Below, piece after piece: positions 53,047 to 62,470 of a DNA stretch of 64,000 nt (positions within the stretch are counted from its first letter, which is position 1; the number at the start of each line of letters is the position of its first letter). This stretch comes from Halobacillus litoralis (GTDB lineage: Bacteria; Bacillota; Bacilli; Bacillales; Halobacillaceae), in assembly GCF_004101865.1 (NCBI RefSeq), contig NZ_CP026118.1, positions 124,001 through 188,000 of the forward strand, written 5' to 3'. A program made the position numbers and the translations under genes. The notes beneath the pieces were generated by a model. It was not told the origin of the DNA and did no database searches. It saw only the letters and a list, made by a program, of their open reading frames with translations.

Positions 53047-54018
53047 ATGAAGGGCTGGAAAAGCATCTGTTTACTATTTGTTTTAGTTTTATTAGTAGCA
53101 TGCAGCGATGAACGAACAGAAGGTGAAAGTTCTTCTGAAGACGAAGAAACTAACCAGCAAGCTATGAAATTCGAAGATAGTATGGGTGAGGTAACTATCG
53201 AGGGGGTTCCTAAGCGAGTTGTCGTTCTCGAATGGACATACGTTGAGCATATACTGCCTCTAGGTATTCAACCAGTTGGGGTTGCAGACAAAGAAGGATA
53301 TGACAAATGGGTCAACGTTGGCGAACCGCTCAGTGATGAAGTTGAAGATGTGGGAACTCGCTCTGAGCCGAATTTTGAAGCGATTTCCCGGTTGGATCCA
53401 GATTTAATCATTGGCGCAAAATACCGTCATGAAGGATTTGCAGATCAGCTGAATGATATCGCACCTACATTTATGTTTTCTCCATATTCTGAAGAGGGAT
53501 CAACCGATCAATACCAACACCTTATCAATGAATTCACAACGATGAGTGAAATTTTTAATAAAGAAGAGCAGGCTGAAGAAGTAATTGAACAGATGGAGAC
53601 GAAGATGGAGAAGTTAGGCGAAGAAGTATCTGGGGAAGAAAAAATGAACGCTGTGGTTACTCAAGCATTCACTTCACAAAATACTCCGACGATGAGATTA
53701 TTCACAGATAACTCTGTAGTGGCGGGTGTCCTTGATCAAATGGGAATCCAAAACGCTGTAATTACTGAACAGCCTGAGATTTATGGGTTTATATCAACAG
53801 ATGTCGAAGCCTTACAGAACTATCAGGACTCCCATTTCTTTTACCTGGTTCAAGAAGACGATCCAATCTTTGATACCCTGGCAGATAATCCTGCATGGAC
53901 AAACTTGGATTTTGTAGAGGAAGGGAAAACTTATAAACTCCCTGGAGACATGGGTACATTTGCTGGACCACTTTCAGCAGAAAAATTAGCAGAAGAAATC
54001 GCTGAAAATCTCAAATAG
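53047..54018 (+). CDS. Siderophore-iron ABC transporter substrate-binding lipoprotein (YfiY-like)
   Basis: A 323-residue lipoprotein with lipobox LVAC (near 19). The periplasmic-binding-like core has the FepB/FhuD-type landmarks KRVVVLEWTYVEHILPLGI near 56, YDKWVNVGEPLSDEVEDVG near 84, ISRLDPDLIIGAKYRH near 115, and a late FAGPLSAEKLAEEIAEN. It binds ferric-siderophore for an ABC importer; the closest recalled group is YfiY. No permease or ATPase gene follows, so it must use transporter subunits encoded elsewhere. Controlled by the Fur boxes just upstream. Confidence 0.88.
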   Translation: MKGWKSICLLFVLVLLVACSDERTEGESSSEDEETNQQAMKFEDSMGEVTIEGVPKRVVVLEWTYVEHILPLGIQPVGVADKEGYDKWVNVGEPLSDEVEDVGTRSEPNFEAISRLDPDLIIGAKYRHEGFADQLNDIAPTFMFSPYSEEGSTDQYQHLINEFTTMSEIFNKEEQAEEVIEQMETKMEKLGEEVSGEEKMNAVVTQAFTSQNTPTMRLFTDNSVVAGVLDQMGIQNAVITEQPEIYGFISTDVEALQNYQDSHFFYLVQEDDPIFDTLADNPAWTNLDFVEEGKTYKLPGDMGTFAGPLSAEKLAEEIAENLK

Positions 54019-54026
54019 AAGAAAAA

Positions 54027-54068
54027 AGGGCTATTCGTTACGCTGGTTAATGTGACGGATAGCTCTTT
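54027..54068 (+). terminator. Probable terminator of the iron-binding lipoprotein gene
   Basis: Imperfect stem AAGGGCTATTCGTT with GACGGATAGCTCTT, followed by TGTTAT; T-tract short. Confidence 0.6.
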
Positions 54069-54146
54069 GTTATATAATGAATAGAGAATAAATATGAATC
54101 TTATGAATACTTAGTAAAGAAAGACACTTGGAAAGGGGCTTACATA

Positions 54147-54617
54147 ATGGTGATGCTTGAAAAAATGCAAAATGATGAATTCAAGAAAGAGGTAGTCGAC
54201 TTAAAGAAAGGATATGCAGAGGAAAAAGTAAAGGCGGGAACTTGGACAGAAGAAGAGGCGATGCAAAAATCAGAAGAAACATTCCGCTATTTGTTACCTG
54301 ATGGACTCTCTACTAATAACCACTATTTTTTATCTATTTTCGATCAAGCCGCAAAAATAAATATAGGTTATTTTTGGTACCATTTTGACCCAGAGCAATC
54401 CCAAAAGGAAGCGTTCATTTATAATTTTGTCATTTATGAAACCGAGAGGGGGAAGGGTTTTGGAAAAAAAGCGATAACTGCTCTTGAAAGACATCTTAAA
54501 GGAACAGGGGTTAAGAAGCTTTCTCTACATGTATTCGGGCATAATGAACGTGCTATTCATTTATACAGACGAATGAAATTCTCGACAACGGATCTTCATA
54601 TGTCCAAACACCTTTAA
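54147..54617 (+). CDS. GNAT-family acetyltransferase
   Basis: A 156-residue GCN5-like N-acetyltransferase. The acetyl-CoA motif A (R/Q-x-x-G-x-G/A) is visible as ERGKGFGKKAITALERH near 105, followed by LSLHVFGHNERAIHLYRR near 128. Substrate unknown. It lies between two Fur-controlled units but has its own GGAAAGGGG site and no visible Fur box. Confidence 0.84.
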   Translation: MVMLEKMQNDEFKKEVVDLKKGYAEEKVKAGTWTEEEAMQKSEETFRYLLPDGLSTNNHYFLSIFDQAAKINIGYFWYHFDPEQSQKEAFIYNFVIYETERGKGFGKKAITALERHLKGTGVKKLSLHVFGHNERAIHLYRRMKFSTTDLHMSKHL

Positions 54618-54623
54618 ATCCAC

Positions 54624-54652
54624 TTGACACATCAATTGATAACGATTATCAT
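54624..54652 (+). promoter_or_regulatory. Fur-controlled promoter of the nitroreductase gene
   Basis: TTGACA (54624-54629), 17-base spacer and TATCAT (54647-54652), overlapped by the 7-1-7 Fur box TGATAACGATTATCA (54637-54651), one base from consensus. Iron-dependent repression is strongly implied. Confidence 0.9.
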
Positions 54653-54691
54653 TACCATTGTAATCACAATAACGTAATGTAGGTGAGAGGT

Positions 54692-55246
54692 ATGGAAAAG
54701 ACAAAAACAAATCTAGCTAATATCATTCGTGAACGCCGCTCAGTAAAGAGTGGTTACTTAGATAAGGAAGTACCTACAGAATTAATAACAGGACTGTTAG
54801 AGGATGCCCGTTGGGCTCCTACACATGGTTTGAGGGAACCTTGGCGTTTCATTTTCATTCCTACAGAAGAGAAGGAGCAGTTTGTAGAGTCTCTCGTTAA
54901 AACTTTTCCGAGAGACATGCAGGAAAACCGCCGAAATTATTTCAGTCAGCCAGCTGCATTCTTGATTGCAGTCATGAATGAGGATCCAAGACAAAAACAA
55001 TGGGAAGAAAACTTCGGAGCTATCAGCTGCCTGCTTCAGAATTTTCAACTCCTCGCATGGGAGCAGGAGTTAGGAGTTGTGTGGAAAACTAATCCACAAA
55101 TTCATGAACCACGAGTACGTGAACTATTAGGTGTCCAACCAGGAGAGAAGATTGTTGGCTTCATTCACATGGGTTTCTTTGACCAACAACCTAAACCGAA
55201 GCAACGGTCACCAATTGAAGATAAACTGACGATTTTTAAAAATTGA
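54692..55246 (+). CDS. Nitroreductase-family protein (YfhC-like), Fur-regulated
   Basis: A 184-residue FMN-dependent oxidoreductase of the nitroreductase fold. IIRERRSVKSGYLDKEVP near 10, WAPTHGLREPWRFIFI near 48 and the late LGVVWKTNP / GFIHMGFFDQQ blocks match the YfhC-like group. With the Fur box just upstream it may reduce ferric-siderophore or respond to iron limitation; a related Bacillus gene (yfhC) is, as recalled, in the Fur regulon. ATG 54692 chosen with AGGTGAGAG upstream. Confidence 0.85.
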   Translation: MEKTKTNLANIIRERRSVKSGYLDKEVPTELITGLLEDARWAPTHGLREPWRFIFIPTEEKEQFVESLVKTFPRDMQENRRNYFSQPAAFLIAVMNEDPRQKQWEENFGAISCLLQNFQLLAWEQELGVVWKTNPQIHEPRVRELLGVQPGEKIVGFIHMGFFDQQPKPKQRSPIEDKLTIFKN

Positions 55247-55289
55247 ACAAAAAGAGCACATCTCAAAAGGGTGTGCTCTTTTTGTTCAA
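55243..55289. terminator. Strong bidirectional terminator
   Basis: A perfect 18-bp stem (55243-55260 with 55272-55289) carrying the stop region of the nitroreductase gene and the end of the convergent gene. Confidence 0.9.
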
Positions 55290-55621
55290 TTGGGACTTCC
55301 TAACTCATCAAAATGTACATCAATCAGTTGATCGCTTTTTTGATTGACCAAAACATAAACAAGGACTTCCTTCTTTTGTCCATTTGCCGTGTTCAGGGTG
55401 AATTTGAAATTATATTGAGAGCGATCTTCGGAAATAATTACTTTTCCATTGTAATCGTAATTCACCAGTTCTGAATCCGGGTACTTCTTCACAGTTTCTT
55501 CAACCGCTGTTTTACCCCATTTTGCATATTCAGGCGGCTGGGCAAACACGTGGTTGAAAGATAATGAAAGAAAAACGAGCACTAGTATGAATACTAGCCC
55601 TTTAATAGGCTTTGACTTCAT
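55286..55621 (-). CDS. DUF3889-type secreted protein
   Basis: A 111-residue protein with a signal peptide (IKGLVFILVLVFLSLSF, cut near VFA), then PPEYAKWGKTAVEETVKKYP and YNFKFTLNTANGQKKEVLVYV, matching the small secreted YqzG/YhdC-like (DUF3889) family of unknown function. Start ATG 55621 sits behind GGAGGTAAGGTG; upstream in-frame starts have no ribosome site. Confidence 0.8.
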   Translation of the reverse strand: MKSKPIKGLVFILVLVFLSLSFNHVFAQPPEYAKWGKTAVEETVKKYPDSELVNYDYNGKVIISEDRSQYNFKFTLNTANGQKKEVLVYVLVNQKSDQLIDVHFDELGSPN

Positions 55622-55758
55622 CACCTTACCTCCTTCCTTTACTACTATCCTTTGAATGATTATCGAAAATATTCTCTTAGAGGATAAAAGGTTGGACAGC
55701 AAGGGAATTGGCCCATAAAATAAAAGGATATACTTACGTGAAGAAATTTGGTGGTTTT

Positions 55759-56673
55759 ATGAAGCGAATTTATATATTATTGATGCTTGTTATGTTGGTT
55801 TGGGGCTTTAATGTCTCTGCTATTAAGGTCCTGGTAGCGCATATTGATCCGATTCTGCTCACATCTGTACGAATATTTACTGCAGGCATCGGAGTTCTGG
55901 TGATAATGGCAATAATGGGACTATTCAGATTACCTTCTAAAAAAGAAATCCTTACCATACTATCCATTTCGTTATTTAATGTGGTCGCCCACCACGCGTT
56001 GATGGGAGTCGGGTTGCTTTATACATCAGGGGTTAATGCAGGAATAATCATCGGATTAGGACCATTGCTGACAATGGTGTTGTCTACTATCTTGTTAAGT
56101 AAAAAGGTGACAGTTTTCAAGACGTTTGGCTTTCTATTGGGCTTTACCGGGGTGCTTATTACGACATTGACAGGTGAGGATGGTTTTGCAGGTATCTCAA
56201 GCGGGGATTTTATGATTTTCCTGTCTATTACAGCACAGGCTTTCAGTTTCATCATGATCAGTAAATTGAATCCGAACTTAGACCCGCGATTATTGACAGG
56301 GTATATGCTTCTTGGAGGATCTTTTTTCATTTTCTTTACAAGTTTGTTTTTAGAAGGGGAACCAGGTCAAATCTTATCGTTGTTGGATACTCATTTATTC
56401 CTGGTGTTTTTGTTCAGTGCATTAATTTGTACAGCTTTCGGGCATATGGTGTATAATTTTGCAATTAAACAGGTGGGAGCATCAGAATCAGCTGTTTTCA
56501 TTAACTTTAATTCTTTTTTTGCAGTGGTCGGTTCGGTTCTTTTCTTAGAGGAGACTCTTTTCTTCGCACATATCATAGGACTTGTATTGATTATAGCAGG
56601 AGTCCTTATAGGTACAGGAGCACTGCAGCATTTATGGGAAAATCAAAAACGATATCGAAAAAAAAGCGCCTGA
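55759..56673 (+). CDS. EamA/DMT-family permease
   Basis: A 304-residue drug/metabolite transporter with ten hydrophobic helices in two EamA repeats. YILLMLVMLVWGFNVSAIKV begins the first, and PNLDPRLLTGYMLLGGSFF near 185 lies in the second. Substrate unknown. ATG 55759 has only a weak GGTGG site; GTG 55738 with AAAGGAT upstream is an alternative. Followed by an inverted-repeat terminator. Confidence 0.85.
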   Translation: MKRIYILLMLVMLVWGFNVSAIKVLVAHIDPILLTSVRIFTAGIGVLVIMAIMGLFRLPSKKEILTILSISLFNVVAHHALMGVGLLYTSGVNAGIIIGLGPLLTMVLSTILLSKKVTVFKTFGFLLGFTGVLITTLTGEDGFAGISSGDFMIFLSITAQAFSFIMISKLNPNLDPRLLTGYMLLGGSFFIFFTSLFLEGEPGQILSLLDTHLFLVFLFSALICTAFGHMVYNFAIKQVGASESAVFINFNSFFAVVGSVLFLEETLFFAHIIGLVLIIAGVLIGTGALQHLWENQKRYRKKSA

Positions 56674-56728
56674 TCAGCCTTCCGTGTTCTTAAGCTTGTC
56701 GAGGCTGTTCAAGGCGCTTGCGCTTTTG
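56662..56728. terminator. Bidirectional hairpin between the EamA gene and a small convergent gene
   Basis: Arms near AGCGCCTGATCAGCCT (56665-56680) and AGGCTGTTCAAGGCGCT (56702-56718), with A- and T-rich flanks on both sides. The pairing is imperfect. Confidence 0.65.
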
Positions 56729-56732
56729 TACC

Positions 56733-56846
56733 TTACTGTTGATATTTGGAATCGAATGCAATCAATACTATGTTCAATTGCCTTTCTAATTCTTCGATTT
56801 TTTCCAGCTTTTCATCAGATAGTTGAGCATAATCGAAAGACATCAT
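56733..56846 (-). CDS. Small acidic 37-residue protein
   Basis: The minus-strand frame runs MMSFDYAQLSDEKLEKIEEL then ERQLNIVLIAFDSKYQQ. The ribosome site AAAGGGGGCG precedes the first ATG by 5 bases. The heptad-like L/E pattern and the VLIAF segment suggest a short helix plus strand. The type MSFDYxxLSDExLxxI with a terminal hydrophobic strand is familiar from small Bacillaceae proteins of unknown function, but this was recognised from memory only. Convergent with the EamA gene; a terminator lies between. Confidence 0.7.
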   Translation of the reverse strand: MMSFDYAQLSDEKLEKIEELERQLNIVLIAFDSKYQQ

Positions 56847-56991
56847 GTTCGCCCCCTTTTACGTTATAATTTCCAAGAAAGTTGGACTTATCCTGTCAAA
56901 ATTTTTTCAGCGTGAGAGTGAGACTTTCTTATGGACGAAACGCTTGAAGGGATTTATGATTATAATATAAATGTACGAAAAGGAGTTTCTC

Positions 56992-57924
56992 ATGAATTTT
57001 GTAGCCCTTGATTTTGAAACCGCAAACTCAGCTAGATCTTCGGTCTGTTCGATTGGTTTAGTTGAATATGAAAACGGAGCTTTGAAGAGAGAGTACTATC
57101 GATTAGTCAAACCACATAATAATTATTTCGCTCCAATGAATGTTCTTGTCCATGGTATTACTAAAGTAGATGTTTCTGATGCTGAAGAGTTTGATGTTCT
57201 ATGGAATCAAGAAATCAAACAGCTGGTTGAAGGTAAATTAGTTGTGGCTCACAATGCTCAGTTCGATATGGGGGTATTACGTGCCGTCCTTGATCAATAC
57301 AATCTTTCCTATCCGATGCTTGCTTATAATTGTACGGTGAATATCTCCAAGAAAACGTGGAGTCTCCCCAAATACAATTTAAATATCGTTTCTAAACACC
57401 TGGGATTTATATTTGATCACCACCATGCACTTGAAGATGCGAAAGCAGCTGCTCACATATTGTTAAGTGCAAAAGAAGAATTGGCAGCTACAGATATTAA
57501 GGATTTAGTCAAAAAGACGGGTACGACAAATGGCATGATGTATGAAGGTGGATATGAACCTGCACGCTTAAATAAAAGGAAAAAACCGAAAATAGACACT
57601 TCAAAGTCCTTTGTTGCTGCTACAACAGAGTTTGATCTTTCACATCCTTACTATGCTGCTTCAATTGTTTTTGCAGGGCAGTTAAGTCAGTTGAAAAGGG
57701 AAGAAGCTATCCAGGAGATTGTAAACGTAGGTGCAGTGTGGCATCCGACGGTAGAACACAACACGAACTTTATCGTCGTAAGTGAATCGACTTATGAAAA
57801 CTATAAACAAGGTAAGAAAACAAGTGAACTTGAACGAGCAGAAATTTTATTAAGCCAAGGATATCCTATAGAAATAATCATGGAAGACGTTTTTCTGGAG
57901 CAATTAAAAAGCTCATCTATGTAA
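56992..57924 (+). CDS. DEDDh 3'-5' exonuclease with a C-terminal BRCT domain
   Basis: A 310-residue protein. The N-terminal exonuclease has FVALDFETANSARSSVCSIG (DxE near 7), AHNAQFDMGVLRAVL near 89 and HHALEDAKAAAHI near 144, the DEDDh set, as in DNA polymerase III epsilon-like nucleases. After a basic linker, a BRCT-like domain SIVFAGQLSQLKREEAIQEI to VVSESTYENYKQGKKTSELE spans about 222-305, as in the polymerase-associated exonuclease group. AAAAGGAG precedes the ATG. A terminator follows. Confidence 0.87.
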   Translation: MNFVALDFETANSARSSVCSIGLVEYENGALKREYYRLVKPHNNYFAPMNVLVHGITKVDVSDAEEFDVLWNQEIKQLVEGKLVVAHNAQFDMGVLRAVLDQYNLSYPMLAYNCTVNISKKTWSLPKYNLNIVSKHLGFIFDHHHALEDAKAAAHILLSAKEELAATDIKDLVKKTGTTNGMMYEGGYEPARLNKRKKPKIDTSKSFVAATTEFDLSHPYYAASIVFAGQLSQLKREEAIQEIVNVGAVWHPTVEHNTNFIVVSESTYENYKQGKKTSELERAEILLSQGYPIEIIMEDVFLEQLKSSSM

Positions 57925-57940
57925 TGTAGATGAGCTTTTT
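57906..57940. terminator. Bidirectional terminator after the exonuclease gene
   Basis: A perfect 14-bp stem AAAAAGCTCATCTA / TAGATGAGCTTTTT (57906-57919 with 57927-57940), 7-nt loop. Confidence 0.9.
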
Positions 57941-57942
57941 GA

Positions 57943-58488
57943 TTATTTCTTTTTTCTGAGGTGGCGACGATCTTTTAGCCGCTCTGGGTGTACAGCTTTA
58001 GATCTTTGAGAAAGTTTCCCTAAGTTGATACCTGCTCCATGATAATAGGCTTGCCATATGATTTTCGTACAATATTGTTCGTTATTCCTGCTGCCAATAG
58101 GTGTCATAATACGGTAGGTTGCATGCTTGTTAGTGTGATATAAGTATTCCAAGTGCTCACAGGCTTTCTCACCTGCAGAGGGGTCAAAAGGAGAGTATAT
58201 TGAAACTCTTTTAAATTTATGGAAATACAATTCCACAGAATCCCTAGCTAAACCAGCTGGAATAGAATGAACAACCTCATTATTCTCCGTAACAATACCC
58301 ACATGACCGACGTAACGTGATTCTTTTCTTCCTATAGGCGAAAATAATACATCTCCAGGAAGGATGGATATATCCGAGCCAGGGTAACATGTCGTGTCAT
58401 GTTGCATAATCATAGGCGCTTGGACTTTTTTTGGTCGTAAATAGAAAGGGAGTAATCCTAGAACAAATACAAATAAAAACTTTTTCAT
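57943..58488 (-). CDS. Secreted papain-like (YycO/YiiX-type) NlpC/P60-superfamily protein
   Basis: A 181-residue protein with an N-terminal signal segment (FLFVFVLGLLPFYL, then VQAP). The permuted papain-like catalytic core has GDVLFSPIGRKESRYVGHVG near 45 with the His, and the Cys in EQYCTKIIWQAYYHG near 140. Such enzymes cleave peptides, amides or acyl-lipids outside the cell. The basic C-terminal tail RLKDRRHLRKKK is unusual. Convergent with the exonuclease gene. Confidence 0.8.
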   Translation of the reverse strand: MKKFLFVFVLGLLPFYLRPKKVQAPMIMQHDTTCYPGSDISILPGDVLFSPIGRKESRYVGHVGIVTENNEVVHSIPAGLARDSVELYFHKFKRVSIYSPFDPSAGEKACEHLEYLYHTNKHATYRIMTPIGSRNNEQYCTKIIWQAYYHGAGINLGKLSQRSKAVHPERLKDRRHLRKKK

Positions 58489-58942
58489 TTACATCGATCC
58501 TTTTTAATATGATAAACCTCTTCAATCGTAAGGCAATTAATTTAAAAACTCAATTGTAAAGGGAGGGAAGGTTAGAAATTCGAGTAGTGCTTATGAAAAG
58601 CAGATGATAAAGTGAAAGCTTATCTGAGGAAAGTTCGTAATAATTCATTAGGAAAAGTGCTTAAATCCCGACCCCCGGAACGTTTGTTCGTTTAAATTCA
58701 TAAAAAGAAGTTACTATAGAAAAGATTCAAATGAGATGCCAGAGATGAAAAGCGTTCGTTAGCTGAAGAAAAACAATTAAGTGCAGTTTATATGTTCTAA
58801 TTATGGCATGTTACAAGGAAGGTTCCGTAGTTAAGATAGATACAAAGGATTTATTAGCAACCATTAGTAAATCAAGATCTAATTACCATTAGAATTAGAT
58901 GACAGTATTAACAATCCTGATCATGTAATAATTTAAGCTAGA

Positions 58943-59090
<148 letters not shown>

Positions 59091-59604
59091 TGAAAATAAC
59101 GTATTTAGAATGTTCATTGTTATTTCTTATTATTTCAGTGTTTGTAAATTAACGATAATAATTTCTTCGTCTCCCGGAGTTAAATCTTCTTTATACATCC
59201 TTAAGCTGATTCATGTAAACAAGTATTCGTTTACATCTCGTTATTCTTTATGCTTCTATTTGATTATTACAATCCAGATGCTAACTAAACCTCATGGTAT
59301 ATTTGTTTCCAAAACTTTGTTTACATAACTATCGAGTTGTCTTTCACTAATTCAACCGTTTAGCTTCAATTCATTCGACTAACCCATGAGTGTTTCATTT
59401 GATCAGGAAGTAAACAAATTCCTGCCTGTGTTATTCATATTAAACTCTTCCTCAAGCACACCTGGGATTCTGTCTCCCCCCTTCGTGTTTTTTGGTGTCC
59501 CAATAAGGGATGAAAATATGAATTAATAAGCGGAAAATTGCTGACAGCTCCCCTACTATGCTTTGGATAGTTCTTAAGACATTTTAAAGATGGTTTTTTA
59601 TTTT

Positions 59605-59630
59605 GTATTTCGGAGTTGCTACTAAGTTTC
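59605..59630 (-). repeat. Short dispersed repeat S, third copy
   Basis: The reverse-strand core TTAGTAGCAACTCCG followed by an A-rich tract in the gene desert. Confidence 0.7.
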
Positions 59631-59727
59631 AAGTGAGAATATATAAAGTGACTGGTTTTCTTATATAAAGTGCCAAAATTACCGCTCGCGAACATTTGTT
59701 CCTGACATGATTTGTTTTGGATGTTTC

Positions 59728-59742
59728 GAGTTGCTACTAAGT
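59728..59742 (-). repeat. Short dispersed repeat S, fourth copy
   Basis: The reverse-strand core TTAGTAGCAACTCG, about 120 bp from the third copy in the same orientation. Confidence 0.65.
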
Positions 59743-59804
59743 ATTAGCTAAAGACGTTTCAAGCTGGCTTTTGCTTATGGTTTCAAAATTGGGGTCCAAA
59801 ATGA

Positions 59805-59833
59805 AAAGTCACAGAGGTTTACTCTGTGACTTT
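59805..59833 (-). terminator. Terminator overlapping the end of the sulfolipid operon
   Basis: A perfect 12-bp stem (59805-59816 with 59822-59833), 5-nt loop, at the stop codon of the glycosyltransferase gene. The T-tract is short. Confidence 0.75.
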
Positions 59834-60982
59834 AACCTTTGATTTTTTTGTACTCTTTGTTTGTGACTCTTCAAAAACCTTTAATGTTTCATAGTAGTAA
59901 TCAAGAATCTGCTCAGAAGGTTTTTGCCAGCTGTGCTTTTCTGCTTCTTCCCTGGCATTTTTGCATAATTTACTGTATAACTCTTCATCTTCTAAGCGAT
60001 TGATCGCCTCAATCATACTATTCACGTTTTCATTCTCGAATAACAGACCATTTGTTCCGTCTTCTACCTGTTCCATCGTAGGTCCGCTTTTAGCTGCGAT
60101 AACCGGTAAACCTGAAGCCATCGCTTCAAGGATAACAAGGCCTAGCGTTTCTGTGACAGAAGGGAAAATCAGTGCATCAGATGAAGAAAAGGCTTGGGCT
60201 AGTTCCTCTCCATGGAGGAGCCCTGTAAATACGGTGTTCGTACCTGCAAATGTCTTTTCTAAGTCATCTTTGACTGGTCCATCGCCGACCATGGCTAACG
60301 ATAAATCATCCCTAGCCTCTAATAAAGGTTTAATTTTCTCAATCTCTTTTTCTGGAGCCATCCGCCCGACAAATACTAACAGTTTATTTTCCGGTTTACC
60401 TCCAGAGAGACGCATTCTCATCTCCGCATTCTTATGATGGGGATGGTAATGATCGACGGCTACACCCCTATCCCAGACACTTACGTTGTAAAAATTCTTT
60501 TCATCCAGTTCCTTTTTGATGGCTTTGGATGTACAGAGATTCATGTCTGCATAATTGTGCAATTTGCGGAAATACCACCAAACAAGAGGTTTGAAGGGAT
60601 AAAGCCGATAATAATCCAGATACTTTGGCACATGAGTATGATAAGAAGCGATTAAAGGATAATTCAACTTATCTGCATAATAGACACCTGAGACTCCTAC
60701 AAGTGCAGGATTGACTACATGAACGAGATCCGGATCGTGCTTTTCCAACAAATCCTTCACTTTTTTTTGCGGCATGGAAAATTCTTTGGATTTGTAAAAT
60801 GGCATTATCGTTGTTTTGACCCCTTCTACAACCGCCCCTTCGTACTCCTTCACACCAAGATCTGGAGCAATGACAACAACTTCATGCTCTTGTTTACGCA
60901 GATATGTGATGGCTTCTTTTAATCGTGTGACTACTCCATCTGTGGATGGGAGGAATGTTTCTGTAATGATGGCGATTTTCAA
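59819..60982 (-). CDS. sqdX: SQD2/SqdX-like sulfoquinovosyltransferase (GT4)
   Basis: A 387-residue GT-B glycosyltransferase that would transfer sulfoquinovose from UDP-sulfoquinovose to diacylglycerol. Motifs typical of plant SQD2 and cyanobacterial SqdX are visible: SYHTHVPKYLDYY near 113, MRMRLSGGKPENKLLVFVGR near 190, VGDGPVKDDLEKTFAG near 238 and SVTETLGLVILEAMASGLPV near 290. The TTG at 60982 is preferred (AAGGAG at normal spacing). It follows sqdB by 13 bases on the same strand. Lysine-rich acidic-free tail. Other GT4 lipids cannot be fully excluded. Confidence 0.85.
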   Translation of the reverse strand: MKIAIITETFLPSTDGVVTRLKEAITYLRKQEHEVVVIAPDLGVKEYEGAVVEGVKTTIMPFYKSKEFSMPQKKVKDLLEKHDPDLVHVVNPALVGVSGVYYADKLNYPLIASYHTHVPKYLDYYRLYPFKPLVWWYFRKLHNYADMNLCTSKAIKKELDEKNFYNVSVWDRGVAVDHYHPHHKNAEMRMRLSGGKPENKLLVFVGRMAPEKEIEKIKPLLEARDDLSLAMVGDGPVKDDLEKTFAGTNTVFTGLLHGEELAQAFSSSDALIFPSVTETLGLVILEAMASGLPVIAAKSGPTMEQVEDGTNGLLFENENVNSMIEAINRLEDEELYSKLCKNAREEAEKHSWQKPSEQILDYYYETLKVFEESQTKSTKKSKVKVTE

Positions 60983-60995
60983 AGCGGAAAACTCC

Positions 60996-62408
<1,413 letters not shown>

Positions 62409-62443
62409 CAAAAAAACATGCAAAACCCGGAGGCTTTACATGC
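62409..62443 (-). terminator. floT terminator
   Basis: On the minus strand, a stem CATGTAAAGCC / GGGTTTTGCATG (62443-62417, G-T pair) is followed by seven T residues. Confidence 0.75.
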
Positions 62444-62470
62444 TTCATTGGACCTGAGTCATGGATAAGT

